From: Whitmania pigra
Lineage: Eukaryota; Annelida; Clitellata; Hirudinida; Haemopidae
DNA length: 64,000 nt
NCBI GenBank assembly: GCA_021613335.1
Contig: JAJTWR010000431.1
Coordinates: 2,852,001-2,916,000, forward strand
Direction: 5' to 3'
In this document: positions 19,090-27,713 of the stretch, one piece after another
Layout of the letters: each line of letters starts with the position of its first letter
How positions within the stretch are numbered: the first letter of the stretch is position 1
Position numbers and translations under genes: made by a program
Notes under the pieces: generated by a model
What the model was told of the DNA's origin: nothing
What the model saw: only the letters and a program-made list of their open reading frames with translations
The model's database searches: none

Positions 19090-19799
19090 CATGCACCTCC
19101 TTGCTGTGCGCTGCGCACCGTTCGTCGCTCAATCCACTTGGAGAGATTTTTCGACTGGACCACCCGGTGCACGTAGACGCCCGGCACGTGCACGTGGTCC
19201 GGGTCGAGCTCTCCGAGCTTCACGATGTGCTCCGCTTCGACCACCGTCACGTCGGCAGCCTTGCACATCATCGGGCTGAAGTTGCGGGCCGTCTTCCGGA
19301 ATACCAAGTTGCCCCAAGGGTCGGCCTTCCACGCCCGGATGAGCGCGAAGTCCGCGCGCAGCGGGAGTTCGAGCACGTACTCGACTCCCTCGATGACTTT
19401 CGTTTCCTTCTTCTCGGCGACTTGGGTGCCGACGCCGGTGCGCACGTAGAATCCGCCGATGCCAGCGCCGCCAGCACGGATGCGCTCGGCGAGCGTCCCT
19501 TGCGGGTTCAGCTCCACATCGAGCTTTCCGGCGAGCAACTGACGCTCAAACTCCTTGTTCTCACCCACGTAGCTCGACACCATTTTGGCGACTTGCTTCG
19601 CAGCGAGGAGGATGCCGAGGCCAAGTTCGGTCGTCCCGCAGTTGTTGGAGATGATGGTGAGATTCTTGGTGCCCGCGCGATGCACGGCGCCGATGAGATT
19701 CTCCGGGTTGCCGCAGAGGCCGAAGCCTCCGACCATCAGGCGAGCGCCGTCCTTCATGCCAGCGATGGCTTGCTCATAGGAATCGACGATTTTCTTCAT
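19089..19799 (-). CDS. scoA: 3-oxoacid CoA-transferase subunit A
   Basis: Alpha subunit, 236 residues, with the family signature MVGGFGLCGNPENLI near residues 22-36 and the GLGILLAAKQVAKMVSSYVG segment. Together with ScoB it moves CoA between succinate and acetoacetate. It lies 13 bases after the thiolase stop and is coupled to scoB by overlapping stop and start codons. Confidence 0.92.
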   Translation of the reverse strand: MKKIVDSYEQAIAGMKDGARLMVGGFGLCGNPENLIGAVHRAGTKNLTIISNNCGTTELGLGILLAAKQVAKMVSSYVGENKEFERQLLAGKLDVELNPQGTLAERIRAGGAGIGGFYVRTGVGTQVAEKKETKVIEGVEYVLELPLRADFALIRAWKADPWGNLVFRKTARNFSPMMCKAADVTVVEAEHIVKLGELDPDHVHVPGVYVHRVVQSKNLSKWIERRTVRSAQQGGA

Positions 19800-19812
19800 G
19801 GCTACCCCCTCG

Positions 19813-21000
19813 TCAGGACACTCGTTCCACCATCATCGCGACCGCTTCGCCACCGCCGATGCAGAGCGAGGCGACGCCGAGCTTTTGCTTCCGCTCTTTG
19901 AGCACGTGGAGCAGCGTCACGAGCACCCGAGCGCCGGAGGCACCGAGCGGGTGGCCGAGGACAATCGCTCCACCCCACACGTTGACCTTCGCTGGATCGA
20001 GTTCGAGCAACTTGTTGTTCGCAAGTGCGACCGCGGCAAACGCCTCGTTGATCTCCCAGGCCTCCACCGCCGAAGCGGCAACGCCGGTGCGCTCCAAGAG
20101 CTTCCGAATCGCGTCGTTCGGGGCGATCGTGAACTCCACCGGAGCCCGCGCCGCAGACGCGTACCCGCGCACCACCGCGAGAACTTTGAGATTGTGCTTC
20201 TGCGCGTGCTCTTTCGTGGTGAGCACCAGCGCCGCTGCGCCGTCGTTGATCGACGAGGCGTTCCCGGCGGTCACGGTGCCGTCTTTCTTGAAGGCAGGCT
20301 TCAGCGAGGCGAGCTTTGCAACTTGCGCGGTCCGCGGTCCCTCGTCGTCGGCGACAGTGACCGGGTCGCCCTTGCGCTGCGGCACCTGCACTGGGACAAT
20401 CTCCTCGCGAAAGTGTCCAGCGCGGGCGGCGGCGATGGCCCGCTCGGTCGATTCCTTCGCGTAGGCGTCTTGGGCCTCGCGGGTGAGCTTGAACTTGTCG
20501 GCGCACTGCTCGGCGCAGAGGCCCATGTGGATGCCGTCGTAGGCATCGGTGAGGCCGTCGTGGACCATCAGGTCGATGAGAGTCTGGTTGCCCATGCGCG
20601 CGCCGGTCCGCAGCTTGGGCGTGAAGTACGGGGTGTTGGACATCGACTCCATGCCCCCGGCGGCCACGACGTTCGCGTCGCCGTCGGCGAGGAGCTGCAC
20701 GGCATTGATGACCGCTTGGAGGCCCGAGCCGCAGACCTTGTTGACGGTATAGGTCGGCGTCGTATCCGGAATCGCCGCACCGCGAGCAGCCTGCCGCGAC
20801 GGGGCCTGCCCGACGCCGCCTTGCAGCACGTTCCCCATGATCACATGCTCGACCTGGGAAGGTTCGAGTCCGGCGCGGGAAATAGCAGCCCGCAGGGCTA
20901 CCGAGCCGAGTTGCGGGGCAGTGAGCGACGACAGATCGGAGAGAAAACTGCCGATCGGAGTACGGGCCGCACTCACGATGACGATCTCAGATTTTTTCAT
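19813..21000 (-). CDS. Acetyl-CoA acetyltransferase (thiolase)
   Basis: Biosynthetic-type thiolase of 395 residues that condenses two acetyl-CoA or cleaves acetoacetyl-CoA. The nucleophile C90 is in NKVCGSGLQ; the second half has GHPLGASGA with its histidine and the C-terminal CIGGGEAV with the second cysteine. The position next to scoA and scoB suggests acetoacetate use; a role in supplying acetoacetyl-CoA to a mevalonate route is also possible, because a GHMP kinase of that pathway lies at 43.4 kb. Confidence 0.94.
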   Translation of the reverse strand: MKKSEIVIVSAARTPIGSFLSDLSSLTAPQLGSVALRAAISRAGLEPSQVEHVIMGNVLQGGVGQAPSRQAARGAAIPDTTPTYTVNKVCGSGLQAVINAVQLLADGDANVVAAGGMESMSNTPYFTPKLRTGARMGNQTLIDLMVHDGLTDAYDGIHMGLCAEQCADKFKLTREAQDAYAKESTERAIAAARAGHFREEIVPVQVPQRKGDPVTVADDEGPRTAQVAKLASLKPAFKKDGTVTAGNASSINDGAAALVLTTKEHAQKHNLKVLAVVRGYASAARAPVEFTIAPNDAIRKLLERTGVAASAVEAWEINEAFAAVALANNKLLELDPAKVNVWGGAIVLGHPLGASGARVLVTLLHVLKERKQKLGVASLCIGGGEAVAMMVERVS

Positions 21001-21070
21001 ACACCTCCCCAGCGCTGAATGTGAAAGCTCGATGCCCTTGCAGTACCGCCGGTTGCAGGTCGAAGCGATT

Positions 21071-22780
21071 CTACTGCTTCAGGCGTCCGGGCATAACGTC
21101 TCCGAGACGTGCGCGGGACGATTCGTTCTGCTGCTGGAGGTACTCGCGGTAGTCGGCCTCTCCCTCGTTGAGGAGGGCCTTCATGGAGAGCGCGATCTTC
21201 CGGTCGGTGGTGTTGATGTCGATGATCTTCACCTCGACATCTTGTCCCTCGTTGACGACGTCGCGCGGGTTCTCGACCCGATCGTCGCGCATCATGGAGA
21301 CGTGGACCAACCCTTCGATGCCCGGCTCGATCTCCACGAAAGCACCGAAGTCGGTGACCTTGGTGACCTTGCCGTTGATGCGGGTACCCACCGGGTGACG
21401 CTCGGAGAGAGTCTCCCAAGGATCCGGGCTCAGTTGCTTGATGCCCAAGCTGAAGCGCTCGTTCTCGACGTCGATGTTGAGCACCGCCGCCTCGACGACA
21501 TCGCCCTTCTTGTAGAGTTCGCCCGGGTGCTTGACGCGCACGGTCCAGGAGATGTCCGAGACGTGCACCAAGCCGTCGACGCCTTCCTCGACGCCCACGA
21601 AGATGCCGAAGTCGGTGACGTTCCGCACAACGCCCTTGATGACCGAGCCGATGGGGTACTTGTCTTCGAGAACCGTCCAGGGGTTCTGCTCGATTTGCTT
21701 CATGCCGAGCGCGATGCGCTTGGCCTTCGGGTCGATGTCGAGGACCACTGTCTCGACCTCTTTGCCAACTTCGAGCAGCTTCGAAGGATGCTTGACCCGC
21801 TTGTTCCAGGTCATCTCGCTCACGTGAACGAGGCCTTCGACGCCTTGGCTCAACTCGATGAATGCGCCGTAGTCGGTGATGCTGACCACCTTGCCCTTGA
21901 CGCGCGTGCCGACCGGATACTTCTCGTCGGCGCGGTGCCAGGGGTCTTCCTGAATTTGCTTGAGGCCGAGGCTGACCCGCTCCGCAGAGGAGTCGAACTT
22001 CAGGACCACGACCTGCACTTCGTCGCCGACGGCGAACATCTCCGAGGGATGTCCGACGCGACCCCAGGACATATCGGTGATGTGCAGGAGGCCGTCGATG
22101 CCGCCCAGGTCGATGAACGCGCCGTAGTCGGTCAGGTTTTTGACGACGCCCTTCATGATGGCGCCCTCTTTGAGGCTCTTTAAGGTTTCCTTCTTCTGCT
22201 CCTCACGCTGACGCTCGAGGAGAATCCGGCGGGACAGGACGATGTTGCCGCGCTTCGGATTGAACTTGATGACCTTGAATTCGAGTTCCTTCGACAGGTA
22301 CTGGTCGAGGTTGCGGACTGGGCGAATGTCGACCTGGGAACCGGGGAGGAATGCCTTCACTCCGATGTCCACCTGGAGGCCGCCCTTGACCCGCCCGGTG
22401 ATGGTGCCCTTGATGATCTGGTCGTCTTTGACCGCCAGGGAGATTTCATCCCAGATGCGCATCTTGTCGGCCTTCTCTTTCGAGAGGACGACCATGCCGG
22501 TGTCGTTTTCGCTGCTCTCAAGGTAGACGTCGATGACGTCGCCAGCCTTCACGCCGGGTTCGCCTTTGATGGTCGAGAACTCCCCGATGGCGACCTGCCC
22601 CTCCGACTTGTAGCCGATGTCGACAACAGCAAAGTCGCCCGCGACGCGGATCACCGTGCCTTTGACGATTTCACCTTCGCGAACGAGAGGTCGCCCATCT
22701 TTGATGGACTCCTCGAACATGGCGGCAAAGTTTTCTTCGACAACTTGGGGGTCAGTCGGGTTTAGGTTCTGCTCCATCAT
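21071..22780 (-). CDS. rpsA: 30S ribosomal protein S1
   Basis: mRNA-binding protein of the small subunit, 569 residues with six S1 (OB-fold) repeats, as in most Proteobacteria. Repeats 3-6 carry the DYGAFI/DFGAFV and GLVHVSE/GLLHITD signatures. The ATG at 22780 was chosen; AAGGA lies ten bases upstream, and an in-frame TTG at 22789 is too close to it. It is the first gene of the 22.8-11.8 kb minus-strand run. Confidence 0.95.
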   Translation of the reverse strand: MMEQNLNPTDPQVVEENFAAMFEESIKDGRPLVREGEIVKGTVIRVAGDFAVVDIGYKSEGQVAIGEFSTIKGEPGVKAGDVIDVYLESSENDTGMVVLSKEKADKMRIWDEISLAVKDDQIIKGTITGRVKGGLQVDIGVKAFLPGSQVDIRPVRNLDQYLSKELEFKVIKFNPKRGNIVLSRRILLERQREEQKKETLKSLKEGAIMKGVVKNLTDYGAFIDLGGIDGLLHITDMSWGRVGHPSEMFAVGDEVQVVVLKFDSSAERVSLGLKQIQEDPWHRADEKYPVGTRVKGKVVSITDYGAFIELSQGVEGLVHVSEMTWNKRVKHPSKLLEVGKEVETVVLDIDPKAKRIALGMKQIEQNPWTVLEDKYPIGSVIKGVVRNVTDFGIFVGVEEGVDGLVHVSDISWTVRVKHPGELYKKGDVVEAAVLNIDVENERFSLGIKQLSPDPWETLSERHPVGTRINGKVTKVTDFGAFVEIEPGIEGLVHVSMMRDDRVENPRDVVNEGQDVEVKIIDINTTDRKIALSMKALLNEGEADYREYLQQQNESSRARLGDVMPGRLKQ

Positions 22781-22866
22781 TTCGTACAATTCCTTGAGAC
22801 AACCGTTACGAGTTAAAAAGAATACGCCCTTGTGGGGGTATTGAATGAGTTTCTTCTCTTCTGAAT

Positions 22867-22892
22867 GTACGGGGGGATGAATTCCGCCGTAC
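22867..22892. repeat. Inverted repeat between rpsA and the dciA-like gene
   Basis: GTACGG and CCGTAC six-base arms separated by 14 bases, in the 240-base divergent region between rpsA and the dciA-like gene. The right arm is part of a CCGTACGG palindrome. It may be an operator or a leader hairpin of rpsA; the sequence does not decide. Confidence 0.3.
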
Positions 22893-23020
22893 GGCCGTTT
22901 CTATCCACAGCATCTTAGCCGTTAAGGCGAGATTTGTGTCCCTCTGTCCTGATAAGCAAGCCTCTAGGCGAAGCAGATAGAAAAAACAAGCACCGCCAGA
23001 AAGAATGACTTCGGTCGACC

Positions 23021-23287
23021 ATGAGAGCGATGAGGGATCTACTGCCTGAAGTCCTTGGAGAACTTACCGTTTCTTCGAAAGATGTCCGACATCTTGCGAC
23101 CGCCTGGGACGCCCTCGCTGGGCCGGTAGTCGCGCGCCACTGCCAGCCGACGAGCATCGAGGACGGGCACCTCACCATCTCCTGCGACAGTGAGAGCTGG
23201 CGAGAGGCGCTCGCTCACGGACAACTGCACCAGAAACTCCGCGACGAGCTCGGCTTCGAGCGGATTACCTTTATCGTCGCATGCTGA
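23021..23287 (+). CDS. DUF721/DciA-like protein, possible replicative helicase loader
   Basis: An 88-residue protein with the DUF721 (DciA) core: LATAWDALAGPVVARHCQPTSI and LTISCDSESWREALAHGQLHQKLRDELG. DciA loads DnaB in the many bacteria that lack DnaC or DnaI; a dnaB gene lies 15 kb away. It consists of little more than the domain and lacks the long tail of some DciA proteins. Starts at 23021 and 23030 are both possible. Its last bases overlap the next gene by seven. Confidence 0.75.
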   Translation: MRAMRDLLPEVLGELTVSSKDVRHLATAWDALAGPVVARHCQPTSIEDGHLTISCDSESWREALAHGQLHQKLRDELGFERITFIVAC

Positions 23288-24696
23288 ACCTCGCCGTAGC
23301 GCTCCTGCTCTTGCAGGCCGATTCCGCTTCACCACTCACGGAAGCCGTGAACTCTGCCTTTGAGCGGGTCGGCCGCGCAGCGCCGCTCCCCGACGCCACG
23401 CTGCAGACTGCCGCGGAAGTCCTCGCCCGAAAGGCGCTTCAACAAGGCAGCGCCGCTGCGGCGACAAGTCAGTCGGTGGCGACCGCGGTGCTCGAAGCCG
23501 GCGGCACTGCTCCGGCGCCGCGAGCGCTGATCGTCCGCGGTCGTAAGTCAAAGGTCTTCCAAGCCCTGCGCGACAGCTCGCTCACCAATGGACCCGCCGA
23601 CGTCTATGGCGCAGCACTTGCCGAGAATGGGCCGACGGTCGCGCTCGCGATCGTCGTCGCCGAACAGCGCGGCACCATCTACCCGCTGCCGAACAAGATG
23701 GCGCGCCCGGGCCCGGCGGAATACTGCTGGGATCTCCCGGACGACCTCATCTTCACTGGGGCCTATGTCACCTACCCGGATGGTCGGGTGGCGACCGGAA
23801 AAGCCGTCGAGAACTGTGTGACGATCAACTTTCCACTCGGCCGCTCGACGGTGGAGATCATCGCCAAGAATGCACGCGGGCCGCAAGTCGTGAGCCTCTT
23901 CCAAGTGCTCGTCGGTGCCCCGACTGCCACGGCTGTCAACCTGCCGCCGACCGGGGGCTCCATCCTGGAGCGCATCAACGTCGAGCGGCAGCGCCAGGGA
24001 GTTCCGGCACTCACGAGCGACCCTCGCCTCGACGACATCGCCACCAAATACGCGCTGCGCCTCGTGCAAGAGAACTATTTTGCCCATGTGGATCCGCGCG
24101 GCGGAGAGCTGACCCAGCGGCTCCGCCAGAGCGGCTACACATTCGTCTCCGCCGCGGAAAACCTCGGCCTCGCGAAGACGCTCGATGAGGCGCACGAGAG
24201 CATCCTCTTGAGCCCAGGTCATCGCCGCACCCTCTTGTCGAAGGACTACTCCCACCTCGGTATCGGCAGCGCCCAGCGCAGCGATGGGTTCCTCGTCCTC
24301 GTCGAACTCGTCGCCCGCCCCCTGCCGACAGCCGATGAGCTGCGTACCCTAGCCCTCGACATTGTGAACACCCTGCGCGCGCAGCATGCGCTGCCGAAGC
24401 TCATGCCGAACGATGCGCTGGACAACCTCGCCCTCGCCCGGGCGCTCCGCGCGCGTCGTGGGGAGGGGCAGGCCGAGAACCCGGGCGGCGCACTCCAGGA
24501 AGTCTTCACTGCCCTGCCGAGCGCCCAAGCCGCGGCCGGGGAGGTGTACCGAACCACCGACCTCCGAGCGCTTCGGGGCACCAAGAACGCCACGCAAGTA
24601 GACTTTGACTCGGTGGGTATTGGCATCACCCCCACCGATGATGGGCGCAGCTATTGGGTAGCACTGTACTACGCAGCGATACCCACTCGCCGCTGA
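23281..24696 (+). CDS. Secreted CAP-domain (SCP/PR-1-like) protein
   Basis: A 471-residue protein with an N-terminal hydrophobic segment (LNLAVALLLLQADS) that could be a short signal peptide. A bacterial CAP domain spans about 228-348: ERINVERQRQGVPAL, KYALRLVQENYFAHVDPRG, AAENLG, SPGHRRTLL and HLGIGS. Regions before and after are not recognised; the C-terminal part may repeat a diverged CAP-like fold. The start overlaps the dciA-like gene by seven bases, so expression is probably coupled although the functions look unrelated. The biochemical role of bacterial CAP proteins is mostly unknown. Confidence 0.75.
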   Translation: MLNLAVALLLLQADSASPLTEAVNSAFERVGRAAPLPDATLQTAAEVLARKALQQGSAAAATSQSVATAVLEAGGTAPAPRALIVRGRKSKVFQALRDSSLTNGPADVYGAALAENGPTVALAIVVAEQRGTIYPLPNKMARPGPAEYCWDLPDDLIFTGAYVTYPDGRVATGKAVENCVTINFPLGRSTVEIIAKNARGPQVVSLFQVLVGAPTATAVNLPPTGGSILERINVERQRQGVPALTSDPRLDDIATKYALRLVQENYFAHVDPRGGELTQRLRQSGYTFVSAAENLGLAKTLDEAHESILLSPGHRRTLLSKDYSHLGIGSAQRSDGFLVLVELVARPLPTADELRTLALDIVNTLRAQHALPKLMPNDALDNLALARALRARRGEGQAENPGGALQEVFTALPSAQAAAGEVYRTTDLRALRGTKNATQVDFDSVGIGITPTDDGRSYWVALYYAAIPTRR

Positions 24697-25164
24697 CTCC
24701 CCTCGGGTAACAAATCACCCCAAAAACATCTGAAGGAGCGTCGCAGTGTTGCGCACGACGAGTCCCCTCACTACTCTTTCAATGAGCATAATGTGCGGAT
24801 TATTGATAATATTCAATACATTCGTATTTATAAGCGCATTTAATGTCGTGTTAACTACTCCTATGTTAAAAAATAACTATAAATTAGCTATTCACGTAGG
24901 CATGAGCCTGCCTCCAACAACAAGCAGCCTGCCAACCACCAGGCGAAAAACTCACGCTCCGAAAAGTAATTTTGACGGTATTTTTTGGTTTATAAGCAAT
25001 TCCGCCAAGGGAAATCCCAAGCGGGCGCTGAGTTCGAAACACTGGTCCATCGCTGCAGGGAGCGCTCAATTCGGGGCCAAAAATGGCCCGCCCGTGGGTC
25101 TGAAAACACCTCTCCCGCAGACTGCGTTCGAGCGACCGAGCCTCTTTGAGCAAGCTTCCTTCCG
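24697..25164. other. Base-composition island between the CAP gene and the receiver/DUF4388 gene
   Basis: A stretch of 468 bases, AT-rich from about 24775 to 25000 in contrast to both sides. It holds a promoter-like TTGATA at 24803-24808 with TATTTA at 24825-24830, and a hairpin with a perfect 6-bp stem GGGCCA/TGGCCC around an AAAA loop at 25074-25089. A possible small coding frame is listed separately. No RNA family is recognised. Confidence 0.5.
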
Positions 25165-25168
25165 ATGA
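24746..25168 (+). CDS. Possible small membrane-anchored protein, doubtful
   Basis: A frame of 140 codons starting at a GTG with AAGGAG (24733-24738) seven bases upstream and ending in an ATGA overlap with the next gene. A hydrophobic segment (MCGLLIIFNTFVFISAF) is followed by a Ser/Thr/Pro-rich part. Codon use is unlike that of the neighbours, with TTA, ATA and AAT codons. The ribosome site and the overlap argue for a real gene; the composition and lack of any family argue against. It may also be chance in a non-coding island. Confidence 0.3.
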   Translation: MLRTTSPLTTLSMSIMCGLLIIFNTFVFISAFNVVLTTPMLKNNYKLAIHVGMSLPPTTSSLPTTRRKTHAPKSNFDGIFWFISNSAKGNPKRALSSKHWSIAAGSAQFGAKNGPPVGLKTPLPQTAFERPSLFEQASFR

Positions 25169-26877
25169 CCTTTCGCGCCATTGTCATGCTCGCGATCGAT
25201 CAGGATCGCCCTCGCCAGCTATTGCTGAGCCCGGATTTTCATTCCAAGGGCGTCGCCTATCGTTTCATCCTTGAACCCTCGAAGTTGCCGAGCGCACTTA
25301 AGGTCTTACAGCCGAACTCGGCCCTGCTCTTTGGCGACCTCGGCCGAAGCGAGGTGTCAAAGGTCTTAGCGCACCTCTCACGCCACAACCCGAAACTTCC
25401 GGTCATCCTTGCCAACCGAAAGCTCTCCGGGAAAAATTATTCGAACTACTTCCGCCAGGGAGTCGTCGGGGTGGTGAACCTCAACGCCGATGAGTCACAA
25501 ATCGTCGATGAGACCATCGACATCCTCACCCAGCTCTCGATGCGCTCGGGTCGAATCGATGAGAGCGGCACCGCCGTCGATCTGCGGAATTTCCTCGCCT
25601 ATCTAGCCGATGCACGCCGAACCGGCGTCCTGACGGTCCACACTGAGAGCGACGGGGAGTCGCGGCACTCGATCATCGACGGAACCTTCCAAGGGTCGCC
25701 CCAGAACGACACCCCGGGGAGCACGCTGGAAGCCATCCTCTCCGTCGACCCTGCTGGCTGGTCTTTCGAGGAGAACTTCCTCGCCCAGCGACCGGCCTCG
25801 GCAGTGCATTCGACCCCGACCCCAGTCCCTTTGAATGGTCAATCCGCTGAGGAAGAGGCGGAAGCTGCGCTGGGCGAGTTTCCCGACAAGCGTATCCTCG
25901 ACCTCCCCTTCGACGACCCGCCGCCCAAAATTCTGCTGATCGACGACAACGAGGCGATCGTCGAGATGTTCGCGATCATCTTCCGAAAGTTCGGGTTCCG
26001 CATCTGCTGCGCCCACGACGGCGTGTCCGGGCTTCGGGCAGCGTTCGCAGAAGAACCGGACCTCATCTTCATGGATTTGAACATGCCGAAGCTCGACGGC
26101 TGGGGAGTGCTCCGGCAGCTCCACACCGACTTCCGCAGTCGCGAAATTCCGGTCGCGATCTTATCCGCCCACGACGACTACCGAGAGTCGCTGAAGGCCA
26201 TCGGGGCTGGTGCGGAGGCCTACATCGCGAAGGGCAGCAAGATCGATGTCCTCGTCTACAACGCGAAGCTGCTCCTCGAACCACGTCGAAGCGCCGCTCG
26301 ACGACTCGCCCACGCCATCAGCAACATCGAACTACCCCTGGGAAAGCTCGGCTCCCAATGGCTCGTGAGCCACATCATCGCCCGCGAGCACACTGGAGCG
26401 ATTGAAGCCCGCGACGAGTGGGCCCGCTACACCCTTCGCTTCCAAGGGGGGCGCCTTTTGTCTGCGCGCTCCCAGGTCGGCTCGCACTCCGCCCACGGCA
26501 CGCGCGCGCTGCAGGCGTTCGTTGCGAGCAACGCGCTCCAAGCGAGCTGGTCACCGGGCGTCAGCCATGGGCCGGTCGAATTCACCGAAAGCATCGACGT
26601 GCTCCTCCGACAGGCGCGGCGGGAACTCAACGAACTTGCCATCGGTAGCATCGACTCGAAGGCAGTGCAGGCTACCAACATCGTCGTCGAGCCAAAGCTC
26701 TACAAGGTGTACCGGCAGCTCGGACCGCCAGACCTTCAAGAGTGCGCACGTCTCTTGTGCGAAGAGCGAATCTCCCCTCGGGAGATAATGGCCCAAGCAC
26801 AGCGACCGCCCCTAGAGATTGAGGCGACTATCCGAGATCTCGTCCGCAGAGGTGTCGTTGTGCTGAAGCGACATTAG
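25165..26877 (+). CDS. Receiver protein with DUF4388-type domains
   Basis: Cytoplasmic signalling protein of 570 residues. Residues 1-125 look like a degenerate receiver without a clear conserved lysine. A first DUF4388-like segment follows (about 137-205, VDLRNFLAYLADARRTGVLTVH). A complete receiver spans about 254-370 with D260/D261, phosphoacceptor D304 in FMDLNMPKLDG, S334 and K356. A second DUF4388-like region is at about 395-490 (HTGAIEARDEWARYTL), and a helical C-terminus ends the protein. Such architectures are common in myxobacteria with unclear output. The ATG at 25165 lacks an obvious ribosome site unless coupled to the doubtful frame before it. Confidence 0.75.
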   Translation: MTFRAIVMLAIDQDRPRQLLLSPDFHSKGVAYRFILEPSKLPSALKVLQPNSALLFGDLGRSEVSKVLAHLSRHNPKLPVILANRKLSGKNYSNYFRQGVVGVVNLNADESQIVDETIDILTQLSMRSGRIDESGTAVDLRNFLAYLADARRTGVLTVHTESDGESRHSIIDGTFQGSPQNDTPGSTLEAILSVDPAGWSFEENFLAQRPASAVHSTPTPVPLNGQSAEEEAEAALGEFPDKRILDLPFDDPPPKILLIDDNEAIVEMFAIIFRKFGFRICCAHDGVSGLRAAFAEEPDLIFMDLNMPKLDGWGVLRQLHTDFRSREIPVAILSAHDDYRESLKAIGAGAEAYIAKGSKIDVLVYNAKLLLEPRRSAARRLAHAISNIELPLGKLGSQWLVSHIIAREHTGAIEARDEWARYTLRFQGGRLLSARSQVGSHSAHGTRALQAFVASNALQASWSPGVSHGPVEFTESIDVLLRQARRELNELAIGSIDSKAVQATNIVVEPKLYKVYRQLGPPDLQECARLLCEERISPREIMAQAQRPPLEIEATIRDLVRRGVVVLKRH

Positions 26878-26909
26878 GCTTCGAGCCAACTGCCTCCGCA
26901 GACTGGATG

Positions 26910-27143
26910 CTAGACGACGCGTCGCTGGGTTGCGAAGGACTCGATGCCCGTTTGCTGCGCCGAAGGCAGCGCGTACTGCGGGCACTTGATGCAGGTGAAG
27001 GATTGCCATGCACGCCGCACCGCTTCGTCGAGACAGGTGTCGTAGTGACCACAGTCGAGATTGCGATGGTGCTCAACTCCGAGTCGCTTGGGTCCTGCTT
27101 CGGGGTTGATGCTCTGGGAAAGCTCGGTTGGGCATGGCTTCAT
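26910..27143 (-). CDS. Small cysteine-rich, probably zinc-binding protein
   Basis: A 77-residue protein with CGHYDTCLDEAVRRAW followed by FTCIKCPQY: two CxxC-like pairs suitable for one zinc ion. Similar short C-x5-C-L-D proteins occur in deltaproteobacteria to my knowledge, without known function. The ATG at 27143 has GGAG five bases before it, which supports a real gene despite the small size. It is last on the tilS-to-tsaE strand and convergent with the receiver/DUF4388 gene, 32 bases away. Confidence 0.55.
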   Translation of the reverse strand: MKPCPTELSQSINPEAGPKRLGVEHHRNLDCGHYDTCLDEAVRRAWQSFTCIKCPQYALPSAQQTGIESFATQRRVV

Positions 27144-27225
27144 GGTTTCTCCGCGGTTCTCGAAAATCGGGGCTTCAGGTGCTCCTTAGTAGATCCATCG
27201 GCTCTCGAAAGTCAATGCGTCGACC

Positions 27226-27693
27226 CTAGGTTTGGGCCCTCGTCAGCCGCCGGGCGAGCAGGTTCAAAATCTCCGGAACCGCCTCCTCTACATATTTCTT
27301 TGCCTGCGGACGGAGCTTTTCATAGGCCGACCGGAGTGCTCCGTTGGTAGCCTGGGAAGCCCGGTTGTCGGTGATGGAGAGGAGCGCGTCGGCGACGGTG
27401 GCCTCTTTGCCCCGGAGGGAGCCGGGGAATTGGGCGTAGTCGGCCCTGGTCTCGGTAAAGCGGGCGAAGAGTGGTTCAAAAGCCCCGATGAACTCGTCGA
27501 GGAGCGCGCCCATGACCTCGAGAATGAGGTTCGGCTTTAAGCGTTTGACCACCGCGTAGGTGGCCTTGATCGCCATGCCGGAAATCCCCCGGCGACTGGC
27601 GACATCGGTGTCGATGAGCTGCACGCAATCTTTCAGCAGCGATTCACGCGATGCGGTGTCCGAGGTCAAAAGTCCTGCAAGGGTCACGGGCAT
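27226..27693 (-). CDS. Conserved hypothetical protein, DUF6918-like
   Basis: A 155-residue mostly helical protein. Segments such as RGISGMAIKATYAVVKRLKP, VADALLSITDNRA and LRPQAKKYVEEAVPEI match my memory of DUF6918-type proteins of actinobacteria and deltaproteobacteria, for which no function is known. No signal peptide or transmembrane helix is visible. It follows tsaE by 20 bases on the same strand and is likely in the same message. Confidence 0.65.
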   Translation of the reverse strand: MPVTLAGLLTSDTASRESLLKDCVQLIDTDVASRRGISGMAIKATYAVVKRLKPNLILEVMGALLDEFIGAFEPLFARFTETRADYAQFPGSLRGKEATVADALLSITDNRASQATNGALRSAYEKLRPQAKKYVEEAVPEILNLLARRLTRAQT

Positions 27694-27713
27694 GGGCCCC
27701 TCCTTGCCATGAT

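Noticed and set aside
22901..22909. CTATCCACA, one base from a DnaA box, near a DciA-like gene
   Set aside because: A single near-match, with no cluster of boxes, no AT-rich unwinding element and no dnaA or dnaN beside it; not an origin.
24905..25164. Possible glycine or cyclic di-GMP riboswitch before the receiver/DUF4388 gene
   Set aside because: A GGGAGAG-like string appears on the minus strand only, and none of the conserved core sequences of either riboswitch is present on the coding strand.
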